A DNA stretch of 64,000 nt from Thermoguttaceae bacterium (GTDB lineage Bacteria; Planctomycetota; Planctomycetia; Pirellulales; Thermoguttaceae), in NCBI GenBank assembly GCA_017407125.1, contig JAFQXE010000018.1, positions 1 through 64,000 on the forward strand, read 5' to 3'. The position numbers and the translations under genes were made by a program. Below the pieces are notes generated by a model. That model was not told the DNA's origin. It saw only the letters and a program-made list of their open reading frames with translations, and searched no databases. Below, in pieces: positions 1-8,271 of this stretch (positions within the stretch are counted from its first letter, which is position 1; each line of letters begins with the position of its first letter).

Positions 1-2
1 AT

Positions 3-272
3 AACGGACATATCTACATCCAGTTATTTAACGAAACGCGTGTTAAAACGGACCCAAAAGACTGTTATGGCGGCGAAATCCTTAGTTATTCGAGTCAGCA
101 TGTGGAGAATTTATTTAATTATCTCAATGGACCGAATGGGGTTCCTGCCGATGTTTCGTTCAGCGTTGATCTCAGCGAAAAAGATCCAAAGATAACGATT
201 AAGAATGGGAATGGCGTTGAATGGACATGCGATATTTCATCGGATCCCTCGAAGAAGTATGTTACGTTTTAA
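3..272 (+). CDS. Partial protein, C-terminal end only, unknown function
   Basis: An open frame runs in from the left edge and ends at a TAA at 270-272, giving the last 89 residues of a longer protein. The visible part is hydrophilic and looks beta-rich, without a membrane segment or a family motif I can name. Its final stretch (a V-E-W-T-C-D run and then K-K-Y-V-T-F) loosely resembles the end of the 814-residue protein that starts at 602 (I-T-W-K-Y-N), so the two may be distant paralogs; this is a weak impression from short sequence. It lies on the same strand as the following envelope gene cluster and may belong to it, although 329 bases separate them. The start and N-terminal half are outside the window. 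Confidence 0.7.
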   Translation, partial: NGHIYIQLFNETRVKTDPKDCYGGEILSYSSQHVENLFNYLNGPNGVPADVSFSVDLSEKDPKITIKNGNGVEWTCDISSDPSKKYVTF

Positions 273-601
273 ATAAACGTATTCGATTCAAAAGCGCTTG
301 GCAATAATGCGTTGCCGTTAAATGAGCCTGGTCATTATAAATGGCTTCGTGCATTGAATTGCAGGCTGAAACCTGCGTAGTTGAAATATAACAGTGAAAC
401 AACTTTTCCTGAGCTGACGCTTTCTGGATTGGTTGTTTCCTGAAGTGCCTGACGGTTGCAATTGATTAGAAAATCTCATGGCGTGAGTTGTGAACTGCTT
501 TTGCGGCGGTTTTAAAGGATTGTGAGTTGACAAGCGGCTGACAGCTTCCGCTTACCCGCGTTGTCGGATTTGATTTTTTAACCTTTTTACAAAATATCAT
601 C
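273..601. other. Intergenic stretch, no gene seen
   Basis: I see no convincing gene here. Two small perfect hairpins are visible, GCAGG/CCTGC near 361-376 and AAGCGG/CCGCTT near 533-554, neither followed by a T-run. A promoter for the gene at 602 probably lies here but I cannot place it. Confidence 0.5.
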
Positions 602-3046
602 ATGAACAAAAAGACCTTTACGATTATTGTTTTGGCGTTAATCGTCTGCACAGTCATTGTTATTTCACGTTTCAACTCTGACGGCAAAAAAACGAATGAA
701 GCTGGCGTTAGCAAAACTGAAGCCAACGAAAATACACGTCAGCCTGATATAATAATTAATAAAGTTCAACATTGGGTTATTGGTAGCGATGAACCGACAG
801 ATGAGAGCAATCCGTCAGACGCTGGCAAGAAACATAAACTGAAGGCGACGGGAAAACCGGGTATAATAATCTCTCCTGACAAAGATGACACACTGGACTT
901 GACGGAAACGTTTTATAAGGATATCAGACAAGGTTTAAGCTTGATTTGGATTACATTTGATACGACTGAATGTAAAGATATTATCCAAGTCTCGTACGAC
1001 AATCCCCATAAAAAACTGGCTGACGGCATAGTGTTGCGTTGTAAACCTATAAAAAAGGGAAGCGGAATGTTGAAAATTACTGCAACAAATGTTGAGGATA
1101 AAACAGACCAGCAAGATTATTGCGTTACTGTAATTGTATCAGACAAACCAAATATATTTGATGAAAACTTTAAAACTCAGACCATTACATTTGCTGAAAA
1201 TGGTGAAGAACAAGTTTCAAATCCCGTATCGTTGGCTGGATTTATTCCGGACTATAACGTACATTATGAATGTACTGGCATTACGCCTGAGAACGATCAG
1301 CTGAGCGCGGCGTTTAATGAGAGTGGTCAAGAGTTTACAGTAAAATATACAGGAAAAGGCAGAGCAGGCAGATATGTATTAAACCTCAGAGTGGTTCCAA
1401 AGGACAGTGAGAAATTGGATAAAGATTTTAAAACGACGATTGCAAATTGTAAAATTCCATATTCTGTGGATATCATACCGAAGCCTGTAATGTTTACTTT
1501 TAAACAAGCGTATGACCATAAGATTGAATCAGGTAAGCATGAATCGGAATCGGGTAAGCTTGAATCGAAAGACTCTATAAAAGTCGAAGACATGAAGTCC
1601 ACTCTTTCCGGTTATGATGAGAAAATGAAGAATTGGACGACGCAATTGAACGTGCCTGATCCTGGCACCAGCAAAGAGAAAGTCATAGCCAAGCTCACTA
1701 AATTGAAAACAAACGAGCGCCGCTATGAGCCAATAGTTAATAAGGCAATAGAAAAGATTAAGGATTACGAGAATAAACTTGCAGATCTTAGTACTGCGCT
1801 TGAGGGTAAGAGCACAAAGTATAAAAATGAATTTCTAACAGCTTGTAAAAAATTTGAAGATCGATTAAAAGAACCGGAAACGCTTCCTAAAAACGATATG
1901 CAAGAAAGAGTCAGTAAAGAATATGATAAAGTCTTTGAACCGTACTCAGAGCTTGTTATGACTCTCAATCAACTTAATAATGGTACTTGGGAGCCAGAAC
2001 AACAGAAGAAAGCTGCCTGGGATGATACAAGGAAATATTTAATAGAGCATTTTGTTGTTTCTAAAAACTTTTTTTCAGCAGAGGAAGATACGATTTGGGA
2101 GGAATGTGTAAAAGCTGTAAAGGACTATATCAATCTTCATGATAAAATAGTGGAAAAACCAGAAGACGTTAGAGATTGGATTGTAAAAGCGGTAAAAGCG
2201 ATTGGTGATCTCATTGCAAATATTGTTGATTGCATTTTACATCCAATAGATTGCCTTTGTAATATATTTGGCAACGGTCCCAGTAATAATACAGACTCTG
2301 GTAATGATGACGGTCAGGATGACATTACTGACCCTATCGAAACAGATGAATCAGGACCAAAACAAACAGAAGAGGAGATTCCGACAGATCTTGAAACTGG
2401 AGACGAGCAGGTTGAAATTTCTGTCGATGAAAATGATAATGATGCGTTTAAGTACTGGAGAAAAAGCTCATCTAAACAAGGCGGTACATTGATCATTAAC
2501 CTTTGGCAAAGTAAAGACGGCTCTTTATCAAATACTCTTCATCTTCATGTAAAATCCGGCGATAAACGATCGGATTATTTAATTGATGATATCAAATCCG
2601 GTTTGACAATGAAAAAGATTTCGGACAAGTACGATACTAAAGAATATCACTCGCCGATAGACTTTCCAGTTACGATTCGTTTTTCTGGAGCGTCAAATTT
2701 AATTCAAGATCATTTTGGTTTTTCAGGGGCTTCTGAAATAATAGTAACATGGTCCGATAAAGATACGTATGCTTTTTCAGCAGATGGCAACAAAGACGAT
2801 GAAGTTGGCGGTTTTGTTTCAACGCTTGACGTGAATTCTAAAAAATTGACGCTTAAAAATGATAGCGGCATTGTAATTGAGTTGCCGTTTGTTGGCGATA
2901 CCATTGTTGATAAGTATAATAAAGGTATCGAAAGTATTATTCCGAGTCCTAACAAAGACGCCATTGAAATTAGGTTTAAGGATGAAGCGACTTCCATTAC
3001 CTGGAAATATAACAAAGAGACTAATACCTATGATTTGATGAATTAA
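602..3046 (+). CDS. Large membrane-anchored protein with a helical middle, unknown
   Basis: This 814-residue protein starts with a short positive stretch and one hydrophobic helix (about residues 6-22), with no lipobox, so it is probably held in the inner membrane with its bulk outside the cytoplasm. Residues about 60-300 look beta-rich. About 300-460 is highly charged and helical (Lys/Glu-rich, coiled-coil-like), 520-560 contains a hydrophobic patch with several Cys, 562-615 is an Asp/Glu-rich linker, and the rest is again beta-rich. I recognise no family. It is the first complete gene of a same-strand cluster ending with the MotA/TolQ-like protein at 5905-8172, so it may be an extracytoplasmic partner of that complex; this is inferred from position only. 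No clear ribosome binding site precedes the ATG. The gene is more AT-rich than those after 8200, like the rest of this cluster. Confidence 0.75.
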   Translation: MNKKTFTIIVLALIVCTVIVISRFNSDGKKTNEAGVSKTEANENTRQPDIIINKVQHWVIGSDEPTDESNPSDAGKKHKLKATGKPGIIISPDKDDTLDLTETFYKDIRQGLSLIWITFDTTECKDIIQVSYDNPHKKLADGIVLRCKPIKKGSGMLKITATNVEDKTDQQDYCVTVIVSDKPNIFDENFKTQTITFAENGEEQVSNPVSLAGFIPDYNVHYECTGITPENDQLSAAFNESGQEFTVKYTGKGRAGRYVLNLRVVPKDSEKLDKDFKTTIANCKIPYSVDIIPKPVMFTFKQAYDHKIESGKHESESGKLESKDSIKVEDMKSTLSGYDEKMKNWTTQLNVPDPGTSKEKVIAKLTKLKTNERRYEPIVNKAIEKIKDYENKLADLSTALEGKSTKYKNEFLTACKKFEDRLKEPETLPKNDMQERVSKEYDKVFEPYSELVMTLNQLNNGTWEPEQQKKAAWDDTRKYLIEHFVVSKNFFSAEEDTIWEECVKAVKDYINLHDKIVEKPEDVRDWIVKAVKAIGDLIANIVDCILHPIDCLCNIFGNGPSNNTDSGNDDGQDDITDPIETDESGPKQTEEEIPTDLETGDEQVEISVDENDNDAFKYWRKSSSKQGGTLIINLWQSKDGSLSNTLHLHVKSGDKRSDYLIDDIKSGLTMKKISDKYDTKEYHSPIDFPVTIRFSGASNLIQDHFGFSGASEIIVTWSDKDTYAFSADGNKDDEVGGFVSTLDVNSKKLTLKNDSGIVIELPFVGDTIVDKYNKGIESIIPSPNKDAIEIRFKDEATSITWKYNKETNTYDLMN

Positions 3047-3165
3047 TTCGCGATTGGGGGAATATATTAGCGCCTTTTCGCCAGATATGTTCCTTAAATC
3101 CACGTGGATTATACTCAGCGTAATTATAACCGAACGGCTTATGCGGTTCTGAATGGATTAAAACC

Positions 3166-3193
3166 TAACGGGAGTGATGAAAAGCTCCCGTTA
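3166..3193. other. Perfect 9-bp hairpin
   Basis: TAACGGGAG and CTCCCGTTA form a perfect stem with a 10-base loop, 63 bases before the next start codon. No T-run follows, so it is not an obvious intrinsic terminator. It may shape the leader of the gene at 3257. Confidence 0.4.
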
Positions 3194-3256
3194 GTCGCGA
3201 TAGATAAAATACTCATTTTAACTATACAGACATAATTTGTATTCGTTATAAGATTA

Positions 3257-4306
3257 ATGAACAATTATTCCACTTCATTTCTCGATCTTTGTTCCTGCGC
3301 CCTGGGCGGGCTTCTGTTGTTGATGTTTCTCCTGGTTCCGCAGAGCAAGTCAAAGAACGCTCTCGATTCGGGCAACAAACCCAGTATAGAGATCAAAAGT
3401 TGTTTTCCGGTTTATCAACAGCAGGTTGATTCTTCGATTCACTCCCCTTTGCCATTCTCTTTAGAGGAAATTACCTCTGTCCGGATTGGATTGTCTAATG
3501 GACAGTTTCACGAATTCACGAATAAGAGTAATGCCAATAATACCGGGAGTTTGTGGAAATATAGTCCTAATCCTAATCCTAAAGATAGGATTTTTTTCTT
3601 AAATGAGTATGTAGACGAATGTTCTTGGTGGCTAACTATCACTTACGAACCTCCGAAGTCCGGCAAGGAAGGATGCGTTACCATAAACGCTGATATTGAA
3701 TTGCCAGACGACAATTTTAAGAAACTTGAAGTTGCCATTTGGGTTAACGGAAAACTTAAAGAGAGATATACTGATCACAAGTATCCAGCTGTTGATACCA
3801 AAAAAATTGGCAATGAAATGTGGTTTTCTATTAGAATAGATGATGCTCAAATTCCATCGAAATATGGATATAATATCTCGAATGCTACTATAAACAAAAC
3901 TCATGATTATGTTATAAATGGCGATTTTTATTCAAATGTTTCCATTTTTTTGAAAGAACCCTGTTCGAGTGGTAATTTAGACGGGTTATATATAACTCGA
4001 AATCAACAAATGAATAATGGAAAAGTTGAAAAAGTAAAAGTATATTTTAAGCGTTTTGAAAAAAATGAATTTGAAGGGAGAGCTAAAGAAATAGTAAAGT
4101 TGAATGATCCTGTTCCGAATGGTACTACTGCAAATAGTAGTAATAAAAATAATGATAAGGAAGTTAGTTTTTATTCCTATGTTTCCTTTATCAATGAAGA
4201 AGATAAAGCTCCCAGTATTGAAAAAAAAGCTGGGGGCCAAGAATGTTGTGAATTTAGAATATTAGACGTTGCTCTAAATAGAGCATTGGATCCTTCTCAA
4301 TTATAG
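3257..4306 (+). CDS. Single-helix stator-like protein (ExbD/MotB-type topology), first of two
   Basis: The 349-residue protein begins with a very short cytoplasmic tail and one hydrophobic helix (about residues 8-28) that carries an Asp at its start (D10, in S-F-L-D-L-C-S-C-A-L-G-G). The remaining 320 residues are a hydrophilic, probably extracytoplasmic beta-rich domain of no family I recognise. The next gene has the same N-terminal pattern, and the cluster includes a MotA/TolQ/ExbB-like channel protein. In ExbD, TolR, MotB and ZorB a single N-terminal helix bearing one Asp pairs with such a channel to carry protons, so I infer this is the B-type subunit of an ion-driven complex. No OmpA-like peptidoglycan-binding domain is visible, unlike MotB. 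It ends 26 bases before the next gene. The family assignment rests on topology and one motif, not on overall similarity. Confidence 0.55.
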   Translation: MNNYSTSFLDLCSCALGGLLLLMFLLVPQSKSKNALDSGNKPSIEIKSCFPVYQQQVDSSIHSPLPFSLEEITSVRIGLSNGQFHEFTNKSNANNTGSLWKYSPNPNPKDRIFFLNEYVDECSWWLTITYEPPKSGKEGCVTINADIELPDDNFKKLEVAIWVNGKLKERYTDHKYPAVDTKKIGNEMWFSIRIDDAQIPSKYGYNISNATINKTHDYVINGDFYSNVSIFLKEPCSSGNLDGLYITRNQQMNNGKVEKVKVYFKRFEKNEFEGRAKEIVKLNDPVPNGTTANSSNKNNDKEVSFYSYVSFINEEDKAPSIEKKAGGQECCEFRILDVALNRALDPSQL

Positions 4307-4332
4307 TAACTATTAAACAGGATTAACTTATA

Positions 4333-4872
4333 ATGTCTGAATCAACCGCCGATTTTTCGTTATCGCTGCTGGACATGTTATGCGCCGCCATGGGCGGCGT
4401 GGCTTTGATCGTGTTCCTTTTTGCCGCCATGCGTAAAAATCTGGAGCAGCAGGAGGAAGTTGGCAATATTTTATCCTTTTCGTTAAAGATTACCAGTAGC
4501 GAGAATATTTATTTGCGCGTTACAAAAGAAATCGGTTTTTGTATTTACGATGAAGTGGAGAATGAAGCCGCTTATATTGGAGAAGATATGCCAAACGCTC
4601 GCTTCAGTATAAAACCGGCTGGTTCTTCCATAGGTGAAGGCTACGCATCATCTACATATAAGTTTATGCTGTCAGGAAATGACATTCCTGATCAAGTTAA
4701 AATTAGAGTGTGGCTTAATGATTTGACGTATGATATAGGCTCACAGATAAAAAGATTGCCTGCGAACGTTAAGTTTAGTTTATTCTATAATGGCGAGGAA
4801 CTGGTTTCTGGAGAATTAAGTTCTAATAATGATTATATAGGCGTATCTCAAAATTTTACATTAGATTTATAA
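4333..4872 (+). CDS. Single-helix stator-like protein (ExbD-type topology), second of two
   Basis: This 179-residue protein has a 10-residue N-terminal tail, then one hydrophobic helix (about 12-34) beginning S-L-L-D-M-L-C-A-A-M-G-G. D14 occupies the same place as D10 in the preceding gene, and the motif S-[FL]-L-D-[LM]-x-x-x-A-[LM]-G-G is shared although the rest of the two proteins differs. About 140 residues follow outside the membrane, roughly the length of an ExbD or TolR periplasmic domain. AGGA lies about 12 bases upstream of the ATG. I read it as a second B-type subunit of the same ion-driven complex, alongside the MotA/TolQ-like protein at 5905. It could instead be an unrelated small anchor protein; mutating or aligning the Asp position across homologs would decide. 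Confidence 0.55.
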   Translation: MSESTADFSLSLLDMLCAAMGGVALIVFLFAAMRKNLEQQEEVGNILSFSLKITSSENIYLRVTKEIGFCIYDEVENEAAYIGEDMPNARFSIKPAGSSIGEGYASSTYKFMLSGNDIPDQVKIRVWLNDLTYDIGSQIKRLPANVKFSLFYNGEELVSGELSSNNDYIGVSQNFTLDL

Positions 4873-4890
4873 ACCGATCAGGAGAAAATC

Positions 4891-5889
4891 ATGAGATTAT
4901 TTCGATATATATTTTTTTTGTTAATTGTATTATTCAGCCAAATCGTTTTTGCACAAGTGCAAAAAGATCAGGATTTTCGCAAAAAAGTATATGATAAAAG
5001 GTATAATATACTAGGCGACTATGGTAGTACAAATTATCGACAATTCTTTGTTTGGAAAGCATCTGATACAACAGGCGGGAAAGACTCTTTTGTTATTTTG
5101 CCTATCGTTCCTTATCCCAAAGACGCTTCAGGTAATTATGTGAGATCAAATGATTATATATCATTCAGGCTTATTGTTTTTAGTTCATTGCGCGCCTTTG
5201 TTATTGAAATTGACGAAGATGACTTGAAAAATACTGATAGTATTGGCAGTTATATTATAAAGGGATATCCTTCTAATTTAAATTCTTCAAATCCACAGCC
5301 ATTTAATCTTCCATCTACTGCGTACTTAGTAGAAACTAATTACCATAAAACAAAAGATTTAAATAATAATGGAACAGTAATAGGCAACATATTAACTAAA
5401 ATGAGTGAGTTGTTCAAAGAAAGAGGACTCCCGAAACAGAGTTCAGCCAGACTATTTTTCTTTGGCCAAGTCAATGCTAATAATGATATTTTATTTAAGC
5501 TTGCCGTTTTTGACGATGGTAATAATGGCTGGATTGGCGACGAGAACGGCACATGTGATATATATTGCAACTCGCCAAATATAAAAAAAATTAAGCAATT
5601 GGGCATCAATACAAATCTTATAGATTATTCGTTAGTTGCCATAGGCGACAATTCTGTAGCGTTCGTCAAAAAAGACGACATAGTGATGGACAATAAAACA
5701 TGGGATAAAAGCAATAACAGCAATAATAAAAACAACGGCTGGGGTGACTATTATCAAAAAAAATATGAATTTTTGTTAAAGGACTCTCTCGACGTTAATG
5801 ACATTGCTAAATCCTTGGTAGATCCTGAATACAGTACAGAGTGTTTTCGTCAGTTGCCAATCGTTCCCTTTACGCAATTTTCCCACTAA
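4891..5889 (+). CDS. Secreted protein of the motor-like cluster, unknown
   Basis: This 332-residue protein starts with a clear signal peptide (residues 1-21, hydrophobic core F-F-L-L-I-V-L-F, likely cleavage after V-F-A) and has a good ribosome binding site, AGGAG, 7 bases before the ATG. The mature part is hydrophilic, rich in Asn, Asp and Lys, with an Asn-rich low-complexity stretch around residues 271-283. There is no other membrane helix and no domain that I recognise. It lies 18 bases after the second stator-like gene and 15 bases before the channel-protein gene, so all three are almost certainly co-transcribed and it is a candidate periplasmic or surface component of that complex. Confidence 0.7.
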   Translation: MRLFRYIFFLLIVLFSQIVFAQVQKDQDFRKKVYDKRYNILGDYGSTNYRQFFVWKASDTTGGKDSFVILPIVPYPKDASGNYVRSNDYISFRLIVFSSLRAFVIEIDEDDLKNTDSIGSYIIKGYPSNLNSSNPQPFNLPSTAYLVETNYHKTKDLNNNGTVIGNILTKMSELFKERGLPKQSSARLFFFGQVNANNDILFKLAVFDDGNNGWIGDENGTCDIYCNSPNIKKIKQLGINTNLIDYSLVAIGDNSVAFVKKDDIVMDNKTWDKSNNSNNKNNGWGDYYQKKYEFLLKDSLDVNDIAKSLVDPEYSTECFRQLPIVPFTQFSH

Positions 5890-5904
5890 CCATTTATACA
5901 TATC

Positions 5905-8172
5905 ATGACAAAAGATCCTTCAAATTCGCTCAATTCTGATAACGCGGACAATTCGTCTGACGCCCAAAAAGTTTCTGCCCTTCAAATATTTGCAGCGCCG
6001 CTGAAGAAGTTCGGCAACTTGTTTCATCGTAAACCTGATCAATCGCCGAATGCCACGACTGCCGCTCAAAAGGAGAAACCGATTTTTGGGGATTCCGTCA
6101 AAGAGTTTTTCCCTGCTTCCAGTTGGATGTATACATTACAACTTATTATTGTAGTAGCGCTCGCTTACTATTTTTCAGTGAGTACGATTTTTTTTGTATC
6201 GAAACATCAATTTGACAAATTGGGAGTCGGCGACGATTTCCCTTTGTCCAAAGAGCGGTTGTCATTTGAGTGCATTGGCGGGAAAGATAAGGAAGACAAT
6301 TTCTTGCCGCTGCCCAATCAGAAGGACGATAAAGATGTCAAAATCTACGCCTTTCGCCAGCATACAGATTTTAATAGTTGCAAGCGGTTTACTCAAGATG
6401 GAAATTCGACAGGACAATCAACAAAATCGTCATCAGACGCCTCTCAAGAGGGTGAGTATGAATATACCAAAACGTTGATATTTTGCAATAAGATCAAGAC
6501 AAAAATTGGAGCTGACATATTTAACGTCCTTGACAATGTGCAGTACATATTTGCAAGAAATTATGGCGAGTCCGATCAGTTTTGCTGCCTTTTTGCAGTG
6601 AATGCCGCGACTGTAAAATATCATATCAAGAATGACAATAAGGATAAATGGAAATATGGCATTTTCCTTGAACTGATTGTCAACGAGAGCAATCCGATTT
6701 GGGTTTATAGGAACGAGAATGATCCCAACGGTTATGAGTATCTTTATCCTTGCACTGAGAGCGATCCTTTTTTAATGCCTTGGTATGAGTATAAGGGAAT
6801 TTCGAAGAGTTCCGAGATAATTCAGATAGCGGCATGGGAGAGGGTAAGTCTTTCTGTTATTCCATTTGCCAATCTGGAATTGCCAACGTCAACAGCGTCG
6901 CTGGTTTCGTGGATTAAAAATAACTGGTTGGCGCAAACCAAGTTTAGATTGAAATACGACAATGATGGTAAAGGCATCAGTGTCGATGGTAAGAACCTAT
7001 CCGATAAAATTGTTGTTAAAAGCGCCAAATTGAGTCAAGCGCAGTTGGATACAGTTATCTGTCCGCAGCTGGAAAAGATGCTTCAGGATGATTTTGGCGG
7101 GATAGGCGTTATACCCCCCGTTTTAATCATCCGAATTATCAATGGAGCTATTCAGTTTTTGACGCTGTTTTTCTTTTGGATTGGCATGTTTTTGATGCTG
7201 CTGATGTTTAGTGACAGACTCACTGATTATGAAACTCTGGCGCGTATACGCAGGATGCGTATTAATCTTTCAACTTTAAAATACGCAAGTCGTAATTCAG
7301 ATGACAACGTCGTTTATATTGATCTTCCGAACACGCAGGAAGAATTTTCCCAATTGGTTAAAGCAAGACCTTTATCAGAAACGATTCCGATTTTGTGGTC
7401 TATTTTTACATGTGCAAGGTATCAAAATGACTATTATGCAGATTCAGGATCGTATAAACGAATTATGGATTCTGAGGAAAAAAAGAATGAAAATAACAGT
7501 TTTTTATGGAAATTTTTCATTGGAGCTTTGGGCGGATTGGGCTTTTTAGGCACTGTGTGGGGGATAGGTAGTGCACTTATGAACACCTCTAACGTTTTGT
7601 CTGACGAGCTGACAAAACAGCAGTCTGGCGTTTCTGAAGTGGCTTTGGCGCTGGGTACGGCATTTGATACAACGATGGTTTCTCTGTCGCTGTCCCTTGT
7701 TGCAGGTTTGGTATCGACATTTTTCGTGTATAATGAAAAACGCTACTTGAGATGTCTGGATGATTATCTGTCAAGAGAACTTTTGCAGACAGCTCAACCC
7801 CATGCCGAGCGTCAGGAATCCGCCTCGCCGTCAGATTCTAACGCTCAGGAAATGAAAGACGATCAGACAGAAAATCAAAACGCGGCAAGCTATAACAGAA
7901 TTGACCGTGAAGATTCAACGGGCGATGATTCTTCTGATTTACAACGTCAGCAGGAATATGATTCTGATGTTTCTGAAGATGATGTCGATAGCTCTTCTAA
8001 AGGCAAAACCGTCAAGTATTATAAGCTAGGCGTCGACTCCCAGCCTTCTGGTGACTATATCACAAATGATTCCCGTGGCGATGAGCTTCGCAGCAGGTGG
8101 CTTCGTTGGATATTGAGGGTCGTATTGGTATTGGGAATATTGTACCTTGTTGTGAATATGTTCAGGGGGTAA
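5905..8172 (+). CDS. MotA/TolQ/ExbB-like proton-channel family protein
   Basis: This 755-residue membrane protein has about five predicted membrane segments: near 73-98, 402-437, 537-558, 580-612 and 734-752. Segments three and four carry the MotA/TolQ/ExbB hallmark: G-L-G-F-L-G-T-V-W-G-I-G followed by S-E-V-A-L-A-L-G-T-A-F-D-T-T and a second helix ending in V-Y-N-E-K. In that family these helices line the pore that couples ion flow to motion or force across the envelope. Unusual additions are an N-terminal cytoplasmic tail of about 70 residues, a roughly 300-residue loop between the first two helices that should face outside, an acidic Ser/Asp-rich cytoplasmic region (about 630-715), and an extra C-terminal helix. 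It is the last gene of the cluster and pairs naturally with the two single-helix proteins upstream. Which process it powers is unknown. Confidence 0.8.
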   Translation: MTKDPSNSLNSDNADNSSDAQKVSALQIFAAPLKKFGNLFHRKPDQSPNATTAAQKEKPIFGDSVKEFFPASSWMYTLQLIIVVALAYYFSVSTIFFVSKHQFDKLGVGDDFPLSKERLSFECIGGKDKEDNFLPLPNQKDDKDVKIYAFRQHTDFNSCKRFTQDGNSTGQSTKSSSDASQEGEYEYTKTLIFCNKIKTKIGADIFNVLDNVQYIFARNYGESDQFCCLFAVNAATVKYHIKNDNKDKWKYGIFLELIVNESNPIWVYRNENDPNGYEYLYPCTESDPFLMPWYEYKGISKSSEIIQIAAWERVSLSVIPFANLELPTSTASLVSWIKNNWLAQTKFRLKYDNDGKGISVDGKNLSDKIVVKSAKLSQAQLDTVICPQLEKMLQDDFGGIGVIPPVLIIRIINGAIQFLTLFFFWIGMFLMLLMFSDRLTDYETLARIRRMRINLSTLKYASRNSDDNVVYIDLPNTQEEFSQLVKARPLSETIPILWSIFTCARYQNDYYADSGSYKRIMDSEEKKNENNSFLWKFFIGALGGLGFLGTVWGIGSALMNTSNVLSDELTKQQSGVSEVALALGTAFDTTMVSLSLSLVAGLVSTFFVYNEKRYLRCLDDYLSRELLQTAQPHAERQESASPSDSNAQEMKDDQTENQNAASYNRIDREDSTGDDSSDLQRQQEYDSDVSEDDVDSSSKGKTVKYYKLGVDSQPSGDYITNDSRGDELRSRWLRWILRVVLVLGILYLVVNMFRG

Positions 8173-8271
8173 TATATTAAGCAATACCTGATAGTCAGGC
8201 AACGGAGTCTTTGCTTCCTTGTCGCCCCTTTCTGTATGGCGATCGCAATTGGCGATTGCCATACATTGATA

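Noticed and set aside
602..8172. The cluster as a Zorya-type anti-phage system
   Set aside because: A channel protein plus a single-helix partner is shared, but there is no OmpA domain on the partner and no helicase or nuclease gene beside it.
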